Source: Pseudorhizobium xiangyangii (GTDB taxonomy: Bacteria; Pseudomonadota; Alphaproteobacteria; Rhizobiales; Rhizobiaceae). Taken from it: DNA of 41,602 nucleotides. The stretch covers positions 1-41,602 of the forward strand of contig NZ_JAJAWH010000032.1 of NCBI RefSeq assembly GCF_020531965.1. The letters run 5' to 3'. Position 1 is the stretch's first letter. Each line of letters starts with the position of its first letter. Below, one piece after another: positions 31,519 through 37,924 of this stretch. A program made the translations under genes and the position numbers. The notes beneath the pieces are model-generated. The model ran no database searches. It saw only the letters and a list, made by a program, of their open reading frames with translations, and was not told where the DNA came from.

Positions 31519-32171
31519 TATGCCGCGGCTCCCGGTCTGTCGTTGCCTGGCTCTTGCTTGCGGTCTGGACGGCGCTTCATAAGCTCCTCAAACCGGAGCT
31601 TATCTCGATCGGTGTGAATGATCGCATTTCGCCAGCAGAAGCACATGGCGGCGGCTTCGGCCGCGTTGTGCGCGATTGTCTTCTTCGAAGGGAGGGATAT
31701 GCCGTCCCGCTCGCAAGCCTCTACCGCAGCGTCCTTCCAGAGGTATTCGATCCGCTCCAGCTTCCCTGTTTTCCTATCGGGCTTCTTGAGCTTGTGGACC
31801 TTGAACGCCGGCTTGAATCCTGAGCCGAAGAACATCGCCCGCCAAGTCTGCACCGCGAGCGTCCCCCACAAGACACCCATGTTCGTGCAGGTGGCTATGA
31901 CCGCGCCGTGAAGCTGGTTGCTGATGATGGTAGCGGCCGCACCGTTCATGGTGGTTTTGATTGCCGACTCCATGACGATGAAGTCCGGGTTGTTCTCGCG
32001 AATGAGGCGAACGATCTTCAGCCCCATCTGCCCAGCGCAGTATTCAACGGAATGGTCAGGCTCGAACTCTAGCACGCCGGTTTTCATCGCCGTGACATGT
32101 CTGGCGGTATCCCAAACGGCGAATCCTGCGGTCTTTGACGTATCTAGCGCCATGATGACGGGCTTGCTCAT
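31518..32171 (-). CDS. RuvC-like Holliday junction resolvase
   Basis: 217 aa from ATG 32171. RNase H-fold signature: IMALDTSKTAGFAVWD (Asp10), FIVMES (Glu68), and HNAAEAAA (Glu172), giving the acidic catalytic set, although the last motif has Ala-Ala-Glu where many RuvC proteins have Asp. It probably resolves branched replication or recombination intermediates before packaging. Four-base overlap with the upstream gene and one base with the downstream methyltransferase. Confidence 0.8.
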   Translation of the reverse strand: MSKPVIMALDTSKTAGFAVWDTARHVTAMKTGVLEFEPDHSVEYCAGQMGLKIVRLIRENNPDFIVMESAIKTTMNGAAATIISNQLHGAVIATCTNMGVLWGTLAVQTWRAMFFGSGFKPAFKVHKLKKPDRKTGKLERIEYLWKDAAVEACERDGISLPSKKTIAHNAAEAAAMCFCWRNAIIHTDRDKLRFEELMKRRPDRKQEPGNDRPGAAA

Positions 32172-32503
32172 TGGCCTGCCTCCGTTGGGATAAGACGCCA
32201 TTGAGCAAGGGGGGTGTTGCCGCCCTTCCCATAGGTGATTGTCCAGCCATAGGGCTCGATCTCTCGGCGGAGTTGGGAAACGTTCGAGGCCAACACGTTG
32301 CCGACCACCTTGCCGTCATAGAGCGCGGCCGAAACATCCCTGCGGTAAACAGGAGCGCCGGGCTCGGCTGCCAGCATGTCAAAGATTTTGACCTTGTGAG
32401 ATGAGGTCACAAATCGGCGGACCTGATCGAGCGGTGCCGCTTCTCCGATCGAGCCGCCGCAGCAAGGGCACGTGTAGGCGCTTATTCTCGAATGTACATT
32501 CAT
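32168..32503 (-). CDS. Zinc-finger plus winged-helix small protein
   Basis: 111 aa: CPCC at 12-15, then a winged helix-like domain (VKIFDMLAAEPGAPVYRRDVSAALYDGKVVGNVLASNVSQLRREIEPYGWTI). This pattern is a DNA-binding transcription factor or replication accessory. The ATG at 32503 follows the intrinsic terminator-like hairpin, so it may be subject to attenuation. It overlaps the RuvC-like gene by four bases. Confidence 0.65.
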   Translation of the reverse strand: MNVHSRISAYTCPCCGGSIGEAAPLDQVRRFVTSSHKVKIFDMLAAEPGAPVYRRDVSAALYDGKVVGNVLASNVSQLRREIEPYGWTITYGKGGNTPLAQWRLIPTEAGQ

Positions 32504-32516
32504 CGTCACACCGTTG

Positions 32517-32544
32517 AAAAAGAGATCCGAGCATTCGCGCTCGG
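32517..32544 (-). terminator. Intrinsic terminator inside the early operon
   Basis: On the minus strand: stem CCGAGC / GCTCGG (6 bp, 6-nt loop; arms 32527-32532 and 32539-32544), followed by ATCTCTTTTT. It lies in the 85-bp gap between the RMF-like gene (32589) and the gene starting at 32503. Readthrough here would need antitermination or leakage. Confidence 0.6.
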
Positions 32545-32588
32545 TAGGTGGGGCCGCGCTTGGGAGGACCACGGCCCGGTCAGGGAGG

Positions 32589-33149
32589 TCAGTGTTTGGT
32601 GTCTGGGAATGGGTCGCCGTCAGCGGGAGGCTCTTCCTTGGAAGCTGCAGCTCCGATCCGCGCCATGATGTCGGGGATCTCGGTTTCGTATTCGGTCTTT
32701 CCGGCGTCGTAGGACTCCAGCCAGAGCTTGTCGTCGGAACTGCCAGCGTCATATCCAGAGACGCGATCGAGGTTCAGCAGACCGGCCTTGTATCCCTTGG
32801 CCTGGATCATCTGTTCCTTGTCGACGCGGTCGATCTGAGAGAGTAAATCGCCGCCGCTGGTCGATGGGATCAGGCCGAGCCATTCGAGGTTTTCGCGATC
32901 CGATTTCAGCCGATCGACGGGCTTCTGGTCATCTTCCCCGAAATGCGACTTCAGGTAGTGGTCGATCTTCTGGGCCGTGAACGTTGGGTCTTCGGACTTC
33001 GCCAGTTTCTTGGCAGAGGCGACCTTTGCCGCCGCCGCCCGCCGCTCCTGCTCCGCCTGGAGGATCGTGCGGAAGTGGAGAGCAAAGTGCTTCTGCCTGT
33101 CCGCGGGGCTCAGTTTGCCGTTATGGCCTGCTGTCGTCATTCGCCTCAT
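32589..33149 (-). CDS. Hypothetical protein, RMF-like C-terminal motif
   Basis: 186 aa. The N-terminal half is a coiled coil (HFRTILQAEQERRAAAAKVASAKKLAK). Near residues 118-148, GYKAGLLNLDRVSGYDAGSSDDKLWLESYDAG resembles the ribosome modulation factor layout (G-YxAG...Py...Wl-Gw). That relation is weak. The acidic C-terminus (EEPPADGDPFPD) is disordered-like. Overlaps the upstream gene by four bases. Start could also be the Met at 33140. Confidence 0.6.
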   Translation of the reverse strand: MRRMTTAGHNGKLSPADRQKHFALHFRTILQAEQERRAAAAKVASAKKLAKSEDPTFTAQKIDHYLKSHFGEDDQKPVDRLKSDRENLEWLGLIPSTSGGDLLSQIDRVDKEQMIQAKGYKAGLLNLDRVSGYDAGSSDDKLWLESYDAGKTEYETEIPDIMARIGAAASKEEPPADGDPFPDTKH

Positions 33150-33586
33150 CCTTCTGTGTGTTGGAGAATTTTGACGGCTCTGGCGCGTTCAATCTTCGCC
33201 ACCAGAGCCTCAATTTCTTGATCCAGATCGCCAATGCGAACATTTCCGTACCTCGCTTTTTCCGCCGCCATTTCGTTCTGCAGTTCCGCCGCTGCCCGAG
33301 CGCAATAGTCGAGGTATCCCTTGCGCATGCGGGAGAAGAACGTGCCGGCGTTCTTCGTTTCGCCCGTCATGACGCGCTTGAAGCTGCGCGGGGATGTGCC
33401 GGTCCAGTTGGCGCAATCTTCCAGCGCCCTCGCCTCGTCACTCCATCCCTTCACACGACGCTCAAAGAGCTTTCTCGCGTACGCCCGGGCCTCATCGTCC
33501 AGGCTGAATGCATCTACTGCTGACATTGCTTTCGCCCCTGCTTGTTGTTTCGTTTCCACCGATTGGTGAGTTTTCGTCCGTGCCAT
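33146..33586 (-). CDS. Hypothetical coiled-coil early protein
   Basis: 146 aa from ATG 33586 (MARTKTHQSVETKQQAG). FSLDDEARAYARKLFERR and a long helix (ARAAAELQNEMAAEKARYGNVRIGDLDQEIEALVAKIERAR) predict a coiled coil. A GTSPRSFKRVMTGETKNAG segment may be a helix-turn-helix. Longer upstream starts were rejected because the extension has no ribosome-binding site. Function unknown. Confidence 0.65.
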   Translation of the reverse strand: MARTKTHQSVETKQQAGAKAMSAVDAFSLDDEARAYARKLFERRVKGWSDEARALEDCANWTGTSPRSFKRVMTGETKNAGTFFSRMRKGYLDYCARAAAELQNEMAAEKARYGNVRIGDLDQEIEALVAKIERARAVKILQHTEG

Positions 33587-33641
33587 GGTGTGCGCCTCTG
33601 CTAGGTTGCCTCCATCGACAGAGGCGCACTCGAAAGGAGTT

Positions 33642-33737
33642 TCAGCCGCCGCCCGAAGACGAAGACCGTGGAGAGAGACAGGCGCGCAGTCGCCAAACCG
33701 TTTGCGCCTCACTCTCGATTTTCAGGTTGATAGACAT
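33642..33737 (-). CDS. 31-aa small ORF, tentative
   Basis: Translates to MSINLKIESEAQTVWRLRAC plus a Ser/Gly tail. Its start overlaps the upstream stop (TGATG), which suggests coupling. It is short and the tail is low-complexity, so it may not be a real gene. Confidence 0.35.
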   Translation of the reverse strand: MSINLKIESEAQTVWRLRACLSPRSSSSGGG

Positions 33738-33982
33738 CACGCGCACTCCCGCTCGTACCGATCACGGATGATCAGATCCCGGAGTTTGGGGTTAGGAACC
33801 GGAGCTTCAGTGCCGGTACCGAGTTCACGCTCAAGCTTTTCGGCTAGATCGGCCTCGATCTCCTCGTCTGTGAGATCATCGTAGGCAGTCCCCTCGCTCG
33901 TCTGGCCGGCGATACTGCCGGAGATGAAAGCGATGACGGTCAAAGCAGCCAATCCCAAAGCAATCCATCCGAGTTCGTTCAT
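33737..33982 (-). CDS. Small single-TM acidic protein
   Basis: 81 aa: N-terminal hydrophobic segment (WIALGLAALTVIAFISG, about residues 6-22) followed by a highly acidic domain (YDDLTDEEIEADLAEKLERE) and a basic tail. One TM with a cytoplasmic or periplasmic acidic domain. ATGA overlap with the neighbouring 41-aa gene. Function unknown. Confidence 0.6.
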   Translation of the reverse strand: MNELGWIALGLAALTVIAFISGSIAGQTSEGTAYDDLTDEEIEADLAEKLERELGTGTEAPVPNPKLRDLIIRDRYERECA

Positions 33983-34104
33983 CGCCCCGCCTCCCGGAAG
34001 TACCGAATGACGTCGCAGACACCCTGGACAGTAGGCCTAGAGCCAAAGACAACGAGCGCGAGGAGTAGGACGGCCGAAGCAATTCCCGGGTTCAAGGTGA
34101 ACAT
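33979..34104 (-). CDS. 41-aa membrane peptide
   Basis: A short gene: MFTLNPGIASAVLLLALVVF then a charged tail (SRPTVQGVCDVIRYFREAG). One TM segment. GGAGGGA lies about seven bases before the ATG at 34104, and its stop overlaps the next start (ATGA). Translation is well supported by these signals; function unknown. Confidence 0.6.
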   Translation of the reverse strand: MFTLNPGIASAVLLLALVVFGSRPTVQGVCDVIRYFREAGR

Positions 34105-34295
34105 GCTGACTCCCTCCTGAGATTGGCCGCAGCCTCTTCCACATTCCGTCCCGAAGCAGAGTTCCCGGCGCTATCGGTGACGATCACCGTGCCGTCGGGC
34201 GTGTGAACTGAGGTTGCTGATGCAGACGGAAATTCTTCGGGGAACTGTTCGCGGAAGGTCGCGAGCCAATCGACGCCAACAGGAGAGCGGGTCAT
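34092..34295 (-). CDS. Small hypothetical early protein
   Basis: 67 aa: MTRSPVGVDWLATFREQFPEEF, then a beta-rich half (TPDGTVIVTDSAGNSASG) and a short helix (NVEEAAANLRRESA). Start at 34295, overlapping the previous stop by four bases; its end overlaps the 41-aa membrane ORF by 13 bases. Function unknown. Confidence 0.55.
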   Translation of the reverse strand: MTRSPVGVDWLATFREQFPEEFPSASATSVHTPDGTVIVTDSAGNSASGRNVEEAAANLRRESACSP

Positions 34296-34762
34296 GCCGC
34301 CACCTCTGCCAACGGCCCCACAGCAGCCACAGGCCACGGCATCCAAGCGACTGGCTCCTCGCCAGTAGCAAAGCCAGCCCAGCGGTCGGTGGAACCCTTC
34401 ACCTTGACGATGTAGGTTTTGATGACCTTGCCGCACTTGCTGGTAGCGATGATGTCCGTGCCGTCACGGGGCGCGGTGGACATATCGAAATTCCATCCGC
34501 CCTCACCTGCACCGGCCATAGCAACGGCATCCTTGCGGAGCTGCTCAAGGCGCTTGCAGTAGTCGTCCTGCGCGGTGATGTGGGCATCAGGGAAAGCGAT
34601 CTTGCGGCAGGCGTTCCAGCAAACAACAGAACGCTCGAGCGTGTCAGTGTCGCAGCTTGTGTCGTAGATCAGAACGTCGCCGCTCTTGGTCATGATCCGA
34701 GCTGCGGAAAAATCCGAACTCATATCCAGCGTGACCTCGGGATAATTCTTCCACTCGGTCAT
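34292..34762 (-). CDS. Hypothetical protein, DUF551-like C-terminus
   Basis: 156 aa. The C-terminal region NFDMSTAPRDGTDIIATSK...RWAGFATGEEPVAWMPWPV follows the W-x-P...APxDGT...W-x-P pattern of small DUF551-like phage proteins, while the N-terminal ~90 residues look like a separate domain with several Cys (CDTDTLERSVVCWNACRK). A second protein of similar type is encoded at 40008-40412. Start at 34762 overlaps the Cro-like stop by four bases. Confidence 0.6.
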   Translation of the reverse strand: MTEWKNYPEVTLDMSSDFSAARIMTKSGDVLIYDTSCDTDTLERSVVCWNACRKIAFPDAHITAQDDYCKRLEQLRKDAVAMAGAGEGGWNFDMSTAPRDGTDIIATSKCGKVIKTYIVKVKGSTDRWAGFATGEEPVAWMPWPVAAVGPLAEVAA

Positions 34763-35001
34763 GCCGCCTCCTCGACCCGCAGCTTGCGCTCGGCCTCGTC
34801 CAACCACTCAACCATTCGCTGGTATGTCTTGATGTTGAACCCGAGATCCTTGTTCTCGACGCGGCTCAGGAACTTGCTGTCGTTCACGGCAGAAATGCTC
34901 ATTGCCGAGAAGCTTGTCTTGGCCTTGGCTGCATATGCCGTCGCGCGGACTATAAGAGCCTGGCGGATATCGTTTTCAGTGATGTCGGGTTGCTTTGTCA
35001 T
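34759..35001 (-). CDS. Cro/CII-like early regulator
   Basis: 80 aa from the ATG at 35001 (MTKQPDITENDIRQAL). The SFSAMSISAVNDSKFLSRVENKDLGFNIKTYQRMVEWLDEA segment fits phage HTH proteins (start-of-operon Cro/CII class). It is the first leftward early gene, directly opposite cI, with an operator between its -35 and -10 boxes. The ATG at 35010 lies inside the -10 region, so 35001 is the better start and the mRNA may be nearly leaderless. Confidence 0.7.
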   Translation of the reverse strand: MTKQPDITENDIRQALIVRATAYAAKAKTSFSAMSISAVNDSKFLSRVENKDLGFNIKTYQRMVEWLDEAERKLRVEEAA

Positions 35002-35007
35002 GTCCTC

Positions 35008-35068
35008 CATATTCGGGATTTGTCCCTAATTGTCAAGGGATACTTCCCGATGGACGTGATATTTCCCG
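35008..35068. promoter_or_regulatory. Left operator region: pL and three repressor sites
   Basis: Three 14-bp palindromes of the form CGGGA-N4-TCCCG: O1 35014-35027 (CGGGATTTGTCCCT), O2 35036-35049 (AGGGATACTTCCCG), O3 35055-35068 (CGTGATATTTCCCG, one imperfect half). On the minus strand TTGACA (35036-35031), a 17-bp spacer containing O1, then AATATG (35013-35008) forms the leftward early promoter. No clear cI promoter was found; O3 ends 18 bases before the chosen cI ATG. Confidence 0.78.
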
Positions 35069-35085
35069 AAATGAGAAAATGCAGC

Positions 35086-35757
35086 ATGGAAACATCCCTA
35101 CAGAAACGCCTCCGCACCCGTATGGATATGCTCGGTTTGAACGCGCTTCAGACCGCGAAAAAGGCTGGCCTCGGGGACAGCTACGTTCGCGATATCCTCC
35201 GCGGGAAGACACGCAGCCCCAACGTCGAGAACATTGCTAAATTAGCCTCCGCTCTGGACACCACGCCGGATTGGTTTTTTACTGATAGCTCGGAGGAGCA
35301 GACCGTGAAACGGGCGAGTACCGTTATCGGTCTGGACGTTATTGGTAAGATCCAGGCAGGAAATTGGGTGGACCGAAGCATCATCGATGAACATGCAGAG
35401 CACGAAATAATTCCCGTAGCCCGAGACGCACGATTCCCGCACGCTCGCCAGTACGCGCTGCATGTCGAGGGCGATTCGATGGATCTCGAATATCCCGATG
35501 GCAGCTATGTGACATGCGTGGATTTCTGGGACAGCGGCGTCACGATCAAGGACGGGCATATCCTGCATGTGGAGCGGCATAACGGCCCACTGGTGGAAAT
35601 GACCCTGAAGGCTGTTGAGACTATTAACGGCGTCCAGATGCTCGCCCCTCGCAGTTCCAATCCGAAACACAAGCCCATCAAGATCGAGGGCGACGTCGGT
35701 ACGGAGATCCTTGTGCGAGGCATCGTGACCGGCAGCTATAAGCGAACGATCATCTAA
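35086..35757 (+). CDS. CI-type phage repressor with S24/LexA-like protease domain
   Basis: 223 aa. N-terminal HTH ~1-60 (RMDMLGLNALQTAKKAGLGDSYVRDILRG). S24 peptidase domain: Ala91-Gly92 cleavage site in GKIQAGNW, Ser131 in VEGDSMD, YPDGSYVTC, and Lys175 in MTLKAVE as the general base. It should repress both early promoters and self-cleave on RecA activation (SOS induction). Operators lie on both sides of the gene. Start at 35086 chosen for the HTH; upstream Met codons at 35050 and 35071 are possible. Stop at 35757. Confidence 0.88.
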   Translation: METSLQKRLRTRMDMLGLNALQTAKKAGLGDSYVRDILRGKTRSPNVENIAKLASALDTTPDWFFTDSSEEQTVKRASTVIGLDVIGKIQAGNWVDRSIIDEHAEHEIIPVARDARFPHARQYALHVEGDSMDLEYPDGSYVTCVDFWDSGVTIKDGHILHVERHNGPLVEMTLKAVETINGVQMLAPRSSNPKHKPIKIEGDVGTEILVRGIVTGSYKRTII

Positions 35758-35989
35758 ATTCGTATGGACAACCGTGGTCCGTATGATTTGACCGATTCAT
35801 ACGGACAACCGTGGTCCCTCCTTACGCGTGCGCGCGCGCCCTAATACTCATGGGGTTCTACCCCATACCCCGCAAGGAACTTCGTCCCTTGACCCAGCGC
35901 AGTCGCTATCGCGCCTGCCGTAACCCCGATTGAACGTCAAATCTCGAGGTTAGGTTAACGCTTCTTCTTTTGAGAGGGGTTGTCGGAAG
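35758..35989. repeat. Palindrome-rich region between convergent cI and wHTH gene
   Basis: Two exact copies of GGACAACCGTGGTCC (35766-35780 and 35803-35817), each a near-perfect palindrome, with CGTATG/CATACG flanks. Between them, GTCCGTATGA and TCATACGGAC form a perfect 10-bp hairpin. Further right, ATGGGGT-TCT-ACCCCAT (35850-35866) is a perfect 7-bp stem. No coding frame. It may hold a bidirectional terminator, a protein-binding site or origin elements; no T-run follows the stems, so simple intrinsic termination is not clear. Confidence 0.55.
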
Positions 35990-36412
35990 TCAGCGGACGT
36001 TGATGCCGGTCAAGTCGCTCGGCACAGCGAGGCGTACTCGCCTGCCCTTCACCTTTTTGCCGCCCTTATTGATCCAGTGTGTTTCCGAGAGAATCAAGCC
36101 TGCCTGGCGCAGCGCCCGCAGGTCGCGCTGGATGGTTTTCACGGTGCAGTTACCAGCTTCCAGAGCAATTTCTTCGTCGGTCTTCAGGCACTCGCATGTC
36201 TCAAAATCGAACGCTTCGTCCATGATCGCGACGACGCGGAACGATCCCTTTGACCGCTGCAGAACCTGCATGGCGATGTGCCGCCAGTCTTTGAATTGCT
36301 GGACCCTTTTGATCCCGGAATCTTCCCAGCGATACGGGTAGCGAATCGCTTGCACGCGCGGCAGTTCGCGATGCTTTCCAGACAGTCCTGCTTGAAAATT
36401 TTCCGGCTTCAT
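35990..36412 (-). CDS. Winged-HTH protein (replication or transcription regulator)
   Basis: 140 aa from ATG 36412. The C-terminal half has an HTH (TDEEIALEAGNCTVKTIQRDLRALRQAGLI) with a basic wing (NKGGKKVKGRRVRLAVP), a pattern found in phage replication initiators and in MarR-like regulators. The N-terminal half is basic and aromatic. The chosen ATG lies about seven bases after the promoter's -10 box, so the mRNA is probably leaderless; a Met at 36424 falls within the -10 box. Its promoter has an operator in its spacer. Confidence 0.7.
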   Translation of the reverse strand: MKPENFQAGLSGKHRELPRVQAIRYPYRWEDSGIKRVQQFKDWRHIAMQVLQRSKGSFRVVAIMDEAFDFETCECLKTDEEIALEAGNCTVKTIQRDLRALRQAGLILSETHWINKGGKKVKGRRVRLAVPSDLTGINVR

Positions 36413-36419
36413 TCCCAAA

Positions 36420-36504
36420 CACATACGGGACGTTTCCCGAAGAAGCAAGATAATTTCGGGATTATTCCCTTGCATTCGGGATTTGTCCCGCGTATGTTGT
36501 CCCT
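36420..36504. promoter_or_regulatory. Right operator region with divergent promoters
   Basis: Operators O4 36426-36439 (CGGGACGTTTCCCG), O5 36457-36470 (CGGGATTATTCCCT), O6 36477-36490 (CGGGATTTGTCCCG) and a half site at 36500-36504. Leftward promoter (minus): TTGCTT (36448-36443), 17-bp spacer containing O4, TATGTG (36425-36420). Rightward promoter (plus): TTGCAT (36470-36475), 17-bp spacer containing O6, TATGTT (36493-36498). Repressor binding would block both. Confidence 0.8.
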
Positions 36505-36568
36505 ATCGAAAGCGGAACGAAGACGGCCCAGCCAGATCTTCCGCCTCAAGGAAACGAAGGGAACGGGA

Positions 36569-36862
36569 ATGATAGATTTCGAAGCAATGGAGCGTCGGAA
36601 AGTCGAGTGGCAGTTGTTTGCCAAGACCGGGTTTATCCCCGGCATTGATCCGGCAGACCTGAAAATCGGAATGAAGGTCACGATCTCGCCAAATCTTATG
36701 ATCCACGACCGCTCTTACACCGGCGAAATCCACGAGGTGGTCGCGGTCAATACCACCCATGTCCAAACCCGCATCCCCGACTATCGGGACGGCCAGACGC
36801 GCCTCGTGATGCTGATGGTCCATGAGCATCACTTCTATGACGCGACCGGTTTCGAAGCCTGA
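36569..36862 (+). CDS. First rightward early protein, unknown
   Basis: 97 aa from ATG 36569 (MIDFEAMERRKVEWQLFAKTG). DLKIGMKVTISPNLMIHDRSYTGEIHEVVAVNTTHVQTR suggests a small KOW/SH3-like beta fold. It follows the rightward promoter and operator O6. A longer start at 36494 inside the -10 box would add 25 codons and is unlikely. Function unknown. Confidence 0.6.
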   Translation: MIDFEAMERRKVEWQLFAKTGFIPGIDPADLKIGMKVTISPNLMIHDRSYTGEIHEVVAVNTTHVQTRIPDYRDGQTRLVMLMVHEHHFYDATGFEA

Positions 36863-36880
36863 ACCATCAGGGGAAGTGCA

Positions 36881-37273
36881 ATGACCCCCATCCACCTGAC
36901 AGCGATCAATCTCAGGAGAATGCACATGCGACATTTCAAGCAAGGCCCAGTCATTCGCCAAGACGAGCAGCTTATCGTCATCGTTGAGCAGGAGCTAAAT
37001 CACCTCCGCGAAATCTGGAGAGGCAGCTTGGAGATCGAGCGCCAGACGTTCCAGACCTACGACGACGTCGCGAAGTGCATTCGCGATACCGCCGACTGCA
37101 GCATCATGAAGGTTCTTCGGGTCTGCATGTCTGACGGGTCTGTCGAGTGCATCACGGAAGAGGTCGTTGATGCGGCCAACCGTTGGACGTTCAACGAGCA
37201 ATCCGACCGGCCCGTCTACAACGCCGCTCGAGAGCACTCCACGCTTTCCCACCGTATTCAGGGGATCGCGTGA
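36881..37273 (+). CDS. Hypothetical early protein
   Basis: 130 aa as listed; the frame may actually begin at 36926 (ATG after AGGAG), giving MRHFKQGPVIRQDEQLIVIVEQ. It has a helix-rich centre (LNHLREIWRGSLEIERQTFQTYDDVAKCIRDTA) and several Cys, and no motif I recognise. Its stop overlaps the next start by one base-pair step (TGATG). Function unknown. Confidence 0.55.
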   Translation: MTPIHLTAINLRRMHMRHFKQGPVIRQDEQLIVIVEQELNHLREIWRGSLEIERQTFQTYDDVAKCIRDTADCSIMKVLRVCMSDGSVECITEEVVDAANRWTFNEQSDRPVYNAAREHSTLSHRIQGIA

Positions 37274-37674
37274 TGAAAGGCGTTAACCCCAGAGATATCT
37301 ACCTTTCCTTCTTGGACACAGAGCTATCCAACGGCGAGAGGTTCATAGTCCGCAACAGCGACTGTGCTCCCTTCATAAAAGAGACCGAGCAGCCTGAGTG
37401 GTATGTCCGCAACGCCATCCTTAAGGCTGCCACGGATGCGCACAAAGAAACCATTGTCGCCCACAGGTCCGCCCTCGCCGCCAAGGATGCCGAGATAGAG
37501 CGGCTGAAGGCTGCGCTGGCGCCGTTCGCTGATGTTGCCGAAAACGACATTGGTGAAGACGAGACAGATCAAGACATCTTCCGTCCGATGGACCGCCACA
37601 ACCGCGCTCCGCGTCTTACGGTGGGCAACCTCCGCGCAGCCAGTGCCGCCCTAGCAGGAGGCTCCCATGGCTGA
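37273..37674 (+). CDS. Hypothetical early protein
   Basis: 133 aa. YLSFLDTELSNGERFIVRNSDCAPF, then a helical region (AAKDAEIERLKAALAPFADVAENDIGEDETDQDIF) that looks like a coiled-coil plus acidic linker, ending RLTVGNLRAASAALAGG. Similar phage proteins end in a LRAARAAL motif. The start overlaps the preceding stop. Role not recognised. Confidence 0.58.
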   Translation: MKGVNPRDIYLSFLDTELSNGERFIVRNSDCAPFIKETEQPEWYVRNAILKAATDAHKETIVAHRSALAAKDAEIERLKAALAPFADVAENDIGEDETDQDIFRPMDRHNRAPRLTVGNLRAASAALAGGSHG

Positions 37675-37924
37675 CTGCTGCCCAATGAACGCCTTTGCCG
37701 AGACATGCGAAGACGGCGTCTGCAAGTCCAAGGCTCAACCGCTCGGCCGGTTCGCAAAGTCCTCGGACATGACCGGCGTATTCACCCCCGGATTCCGTCA
37801 CATCCTCACCGTCGCAATCGGCATGGGCGCTATAGCCGCCGCCGTATTCGTGCCGGTCTACCTCAACAAACACTACGCGGGGCAGGACCGCGCCAACCAG
37901 GAGCATATTCATGCCAGCCGATAA
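37667..37924 (+). CDS. Small Cys-rich single-TM protein
   Basis: 85 aa with four Cys in the N-terminal 20 residues (MADCCPMNAFAETCEDGVCK), then one TM near residues 45-66 (ILTVAIGMGAIAAAVFVPVYL) and a short basic tail. Possibly metal-binding. Eight-base overlap with the preceding gene. Function unknown. Confidence 0.6.
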   Translation: MADCCPMNAFAETCEDGVCKSKAQPLGRFAKSSDMTGVFTPGFRHILTVAIGMGAIAAAVFVPVYLNKHYAGQDRANQEHIHASR

